Source: VBDM01 sp049663805
Lineage (GTDB): Bacteria > Pseudomonadota > Gammaproteobacteria > Burkholderiales > SG8-39
Assembly: GCA_049663805.1 (NCBI GenBank)
Contig: JBATEB010000186.1
Coordinates: 1 to 6,963 of the forward strand
DNA: 6,963 nucleotides
Direction of reading: 5' to 3'
Below are positions 4,338-6,963 of this stretch, piece after piece. Every line of letters starts with the position of its first letter. Within the stretch, counting starts at the first letter, position 1. The translations under genes and the position numbers were made by a program. The notes below the pieces were generated by a model. That model had not been told where the DNA came from and searched no databases. It saw only the letters and a program-made list of their open reading frames with translations.

Positions 4338-6488
4338 ATGAGCTACTCAAGCGTCTCGCATTTCGCCCCAATGGGGCTCGCACTCGCCGTGCTCGCTGCC
4401 GTGCTGCCGGTGCAGGGGATCGCCCAGCCGGCGCCGGCGGTCGCGATCGACGCGGACGACATCGGCGGCGTGGTGCGCGGGCCGAACGGCCCGGAAGCGG
4501 GAGTCTGGGTGATCGCCGAGACGGGCGAGCTTCCCACCCGGTTCGCCAGGATCGTCGTCACCGATGACAGGGGCCGCTATGTCATTCCCGACTTGCCGAG
4601 GGCGAACTACTCGGTGTGGGCCCGCGGCTACGACCTGGTGGATTCGCCGAGGCTCCGCGCCAGACCCGGACAGCGTCTCGATCACGCGGCGGTGCCGGCG
4701 CCGAACGCGGCGGCGGCGGCGCACTACTATCCGGCGATTTACTGGTACACGATGATGAAGATTCCACCGGCGGGCGATTTCGGCGGCACGACCGGCATTC
4801 CCAGGAACATCACCCGGGACCACTGGCTGCGGCAGATGAACAACGTCGATTGCGTCGGCTGCCATCAGCTCGGCCAGGAGTCCACACGGACGATCCCCGC
4901 GCAATTCGGCCCCTTCGAGTCGGGCCGGGACGCGTGGATGCGCCGCATCCAGGCCGGCCAGTCCGGCGAGATGATGACCCACCGGATCGCCGGGCAGTTC
5001 GGGGGCGCGCCGTACCGCTATTTCGGCGACTGGACCGACCGCATCGCCCGCGGCGAGCTGCCGAAGAACAAACCGCGGCGGCCGCAAGGGCTCGAGCGCA
5101 ACATCGTCGTCACTTCCTGGGAATGGAGCACCGAAAGACACTATCTGCACGACCTGATCGCCTCGGACCGGCGCAATCCGACGGTCAACGCCTGGGGCCC
5201 GCTCTACGGCTCTCCCGAATACTCGACCGACAACATGCCGATCCTGGATCCGAAGACGAACAAGGTCACGTTCTTCAAGATGCCGGTCCGGGAACCGAAC
5301 ATGCCCGAGTCGCTCGGGCCGGGTCATGCCGCCGCCGTCAAGCCGCTGCAAGCGTCGGCCTACTGGGGCGAGGAGAAGATCTGGGACACCCGGGCCAACA
5401 ACCACAATTCGATGTTCGACGGGAAGGGCCGGCTGTGGCTGGCTGCGACGGTGCGCGGCCGGGACAATCCCGCTTTCTGCAAGAAGGGGTCGGACCATCC
5501 GTCGGCGAAGCGGTTCCCGCTCGAGCGCTCGTCGCGCCAGGCGGCGATGCTCGACCCGAAGACGATGAAGTACACCTTCATCGACACCTGCTTCGGTACC
5601 CATCACCCGCAGTTCGGATACGACACCGACGACACGCTGTGGTTCAGCGGAACCGGCCCGGTGGCCGGCTGGGTCAACACGCGCCTGTTCGACGAAACCG
5701 GCGACGCGGCCAGGTCGCAGGGCTGGTCGCCGTTCGTCCTCGACACCAACGGCAACGCCAGGCGCGACGATGCCGTCGAGCCCGACCGGCCGCTCGATCC
5801 CGCGAAGGACAAGCGCATCGTGCCCGGCTCCGGTCCCTATGCGGTGATGCCGCATCCGACCGACGGCTCGATCTGGTATACCGTCGGCGTCTTCGGCGGC
5901 TCGGCCGGTTTCCTGCGCTTCGATCCCGCGACGGGATTGTCGGAAGTCTATAACGCGCCCAAGCCCGCCCTGGGCATTCGCGGCGGCGACATCGACAGGA
6001 ACGGCGTTGTCTGGGGATCGATGTCGAGCGGCCATATGGGCAGCTTCGACCGGCGCAAGTGCAAGGGTCCGCTCAACGGGCCGAAAGCGACCGGAGACCA
6101 TTGTCCGGAGGGCTGGACTTTCCACAGGTACCCCGGCCCCGGATTCGAAGGCTTCGAAGACTCGAGCGCCGAGGCGAGCTATTACACCTGGGTCGACCAG
6201 CACAACACCTTCGGGCTGGGCGAAAACGTGCCGATGTCCACCGCCAACCTCAACGACGGCCTGGTCGCGCTCAAGGACGGCAGGATGATCCTGCTGCGCG
6301 TCCCCTACCCGATGGGGTTCTACGCCAAGGGATTCGACGGACGCATCGACGATCCGAACGCCGGATGGAAGGGCCGCGGGCTGTGGACCACCAGCGGCGA
6401 CCGCACGCCGTGGCTGATGGAAGGGGGCAAGGGGAGCCGGCCGCGCGCGGTGCACTTCCAGCTGCGCCCCGATCCGCTGGCGCGGTGA
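4338..6488 (+). CDS. Exported CarboxypepD_reg / mono-haem (CxxCH) / propeller-like protein
   Basis: A 716-residue protein of a family usually annotated only as carboxypeptidase regulatory-like domain-containing; its function is unknown. Parts seen in order: a signal peptide (about 1-30; hydrophobic core 12-24, cleavage near GIAQ); a CarboxypepD_reg-like beta-sandwich (about 41-115, with VTDDRGRYVIPDLPRANYSV); a haem-c region with one CVGCH at 172-176 (bases 4851-4865), where Met212/Met213 or His215 could supply the distal ligand; the conserved link WTDRIARGELP (232-242) and RPQGLERNIVVTSWEW (248-263); then repeated propeller-like blades such as ILDPKTNKVTFF (302-313), NSMFDGKGRLWLAA (357-370), YDTDDTLWFSG (428-438), HPTDGSIWYTVG (506-517) and DIDRNGVVWGSM (551-562), resembling Vgb/NHL-type strands. 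Cys381/418 and Cys575/589 could form periplasmic disulfides. The haem motif implies export and cytochrome c maturation in the periplasm. A redox enzyme, a lyase-like enzyme or a binding protein are all possible. It is transcribed away from the coiled-coil gene and followed after 43 bp by a permease gene. Confidence 0.85.
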   Translation: MSYSSVSHFAPMGLALAVLAAVLPVQGIAQPAPAVAIDADDIGGVVRGPNGPEAGVWVIAETGELPTRFARIVVTDDRGRYVIPDLPRANYSVWARGYDLVDSPRLRARPGQRLDHAAVPAPNAAAAAHYYPAIYWYTMMKIPPAGDFGGTTGIPRNITRDHWLRQMNNVDCVGCHQLGQESTRTIPAQFGPFESGRDAWMRRIQAGQSGEMMTHRIAGQFGGAPYRYFGDWTDRIARGELPKNKPRRPQGLERNIVVTSWEWSTERHYLHDLIASDRRNPTVNAWGPLYGSPEYSTDNMPILDPKTNKVTFFKMPVREPNMPESLGPGHAAAVKPLQASAYWGEEKIWDTRANNHNSMFDGKGRLWLAATVRGRDNPAFCKKGSDHPSAKRFPLERSSRQAAMLDPKTMKYTFIDTCFGTHHPQFGYDTDDTLWFSGTGPVAGWVNTRLFDETGDAARSQGWSPFVLDTNGNARRDDAVEPDRPLDPAKDKRIVPGSGPYAVMPHPTDGSIWYTVGVFGGSAGFLRFDPATGLSEVYNAPKPALGIRGGDIDRNGVVWGSMSSGHMGSFDRRKCKGPLNGPKATGDHCPEGWTFHRYPGPGFEGFEDSSAEASYYTWVDQHNTFGLGENVPMSTANLNDGLVALKDGRMILLRVPYPMGFYAKGFDGRIDDPNAGWKGRGLWTTSGDRTPWLMEGGKGSRPRAVHFQLRPDPLAR

Positions 6489-6531
6489 ACCGTCGCGGAG
6501 CCCGCGGCCGCCGGAGAAGGCAGTGCCCGAA

Positions 6532-6963
6532 ATGAAGCGTCCGCCCGCGGCCGAGCTCGCGGCGTGGTGCCTGATGCTCGCGGCGCTGCCGCTGGCGCTG
6601 TGGCTGCACCTCCTGCCCGCGCTGCTCGCCGGCCTGCTGGTGTACCAGCTGGTCCACGTGATCGCGCCGCGGCTGCACCGCCGCCTTACCGGCGAGCGCT
6701 CGCGCCTCGCGGCGGTGGTGGTCCTGGCGTCCCTGGTCGTCGGCCTGCTGACGGCCGCCATTTTCGGCGCGGTCGCCTTCTTTCGCGGCGGTGCCGAGAG
6801 CCTGCCGGCGCTGCTGCAGAAGATGGCGGAGATCGTCGAGGGCGCGCGCAACGCGCTCCCGCCCTCGGTGGTCGAGGCACTGCCGGCGGACGCCGACGCG
6901 CTGCGCCAGGCGCTCGCGCACTGGTTGCGCGAGCACGCGCCGGAACTGCGGCTCGCCGGAGCG
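6532..6963 (+). CDS. AI-2E (PerM)-family permease, N-terminal part
   Basis: The frame is open from ATG 6532 to the window end (144 codons), with no stop, so the gene continues outside; full family members have about 350 residues. The N-terminal part shows two close hydrophobic helices (about 9-44, split around H26-P29), a basic loop (APRLHRRLTGERSR, 45-58), a third helix (59-84), then an amphipathic stretch with LPALLQKMAEIVEG (91-104) and LPADADALRQALAHWLREHA (117-136). This layout and wording fit the AI-2E/PerM transporter family (PF01594), inner-membrane proteins linked in some members to autoinducer-2 export or ion/proton antiport; which applies here is unknown. An in-frame GTG at 6523 has GGAG (6513-6516) six bases upstream and is a credible alternative start; ATG 6532 is served by AAGG (6517-6520) at 11 bases. 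It may be co-transcribed with the preceding gene, since I see no terminator in the gap. Confidence 0.8.
   Translation, partial: MKRPPAAELAAWCLMLAALPLALWLHLLPALLAGLLVYQLVHVIAPRLHRRLTGERSRLAAVVVLASLVVGLLTAAIFGAVAFFRGGAESLPALLQKMAEIVEGARNALPPSVVEALPADADALRQALAHWLREHAPELRLAGA

Noticed and set aside
4347..6851. An 834-codon open frame on the minus strand opposite the haem/propeller gene
   Set aside because: It spans the gap and the next gene, is Arg/Ala/Gly/Pro-rich with no domain or membrane pattern, and the plus strand holds a clear signal peptide, CxxCH and family motifs. Long antisense frames are expected at this GC content.

Overview
The window is strongly GC-rich and densely packed, with coding on both strands and short gaps. 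A Bug-type solute receptor encoded next to tctB and tctA, a DUF3047 lipoprotein and an AI-2E-type permease point to a Gram-negative proteobacterium, most likely a betaproteobacterium such as a Burkholderiales member. That placement rests on gene content and protein style; no rRNA or phylogenetic marker is present.

Layout. Positions 1-2850 (+) hold a tripartite tricarboxylate transporter operon: the 3' part of a tctC-like periplasmic binding protein (cut by the window start), a small tctB-like membrane subunit, and a complete tctA-like large membrane subunit. The genes overlap or nearly touch. The tctB start is abnormal: the ATG overlapping the tctC stop lies in another frame and closes after 14 codons, so tctB either starts at CTG or carries a one-base deletion in a G run. 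Positions 2882-4202 (-) hold two genes that converge on the transporter operon: a small coiled-coil/membrane-anchored protein of unknown function and, 85 bp downstream of it, a DUF3047 lipoprotein read from a TTG start with a strong GGAGGT. A 135-bp divergent region (4203-4337) carries candidate promoters for both directions. Positions 4338-6488 (+) encode a 716-residue exported protein with a CarboxypepD_reg-like domain, one CxxCH haem-c motif and a propeller-like C-terminal half. Positions 6532-6963 (+) hold the start of an AI-2E/PerM-family permease, cut by the window end.

How they fit together. The tctCBA genes form a working unit for uptake of an organic acid that cannot be named from sequence. 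The 716-residue protein is the least understood gene: it belongs to a recognisable but functionally uncharacterised family and looks like a periplasmic mono-haem protein joined to a large, probably ligand-binding or catalytic propeller. No direct functional link between it and the transporter is visible beyond proximity. I saw no tRNA, rRNA, CRISPR array, insertion sequence or attachment site. The claim of an entirely new system is not supported; the most useful leads are the haem/propeller protein and the odd tctB start.
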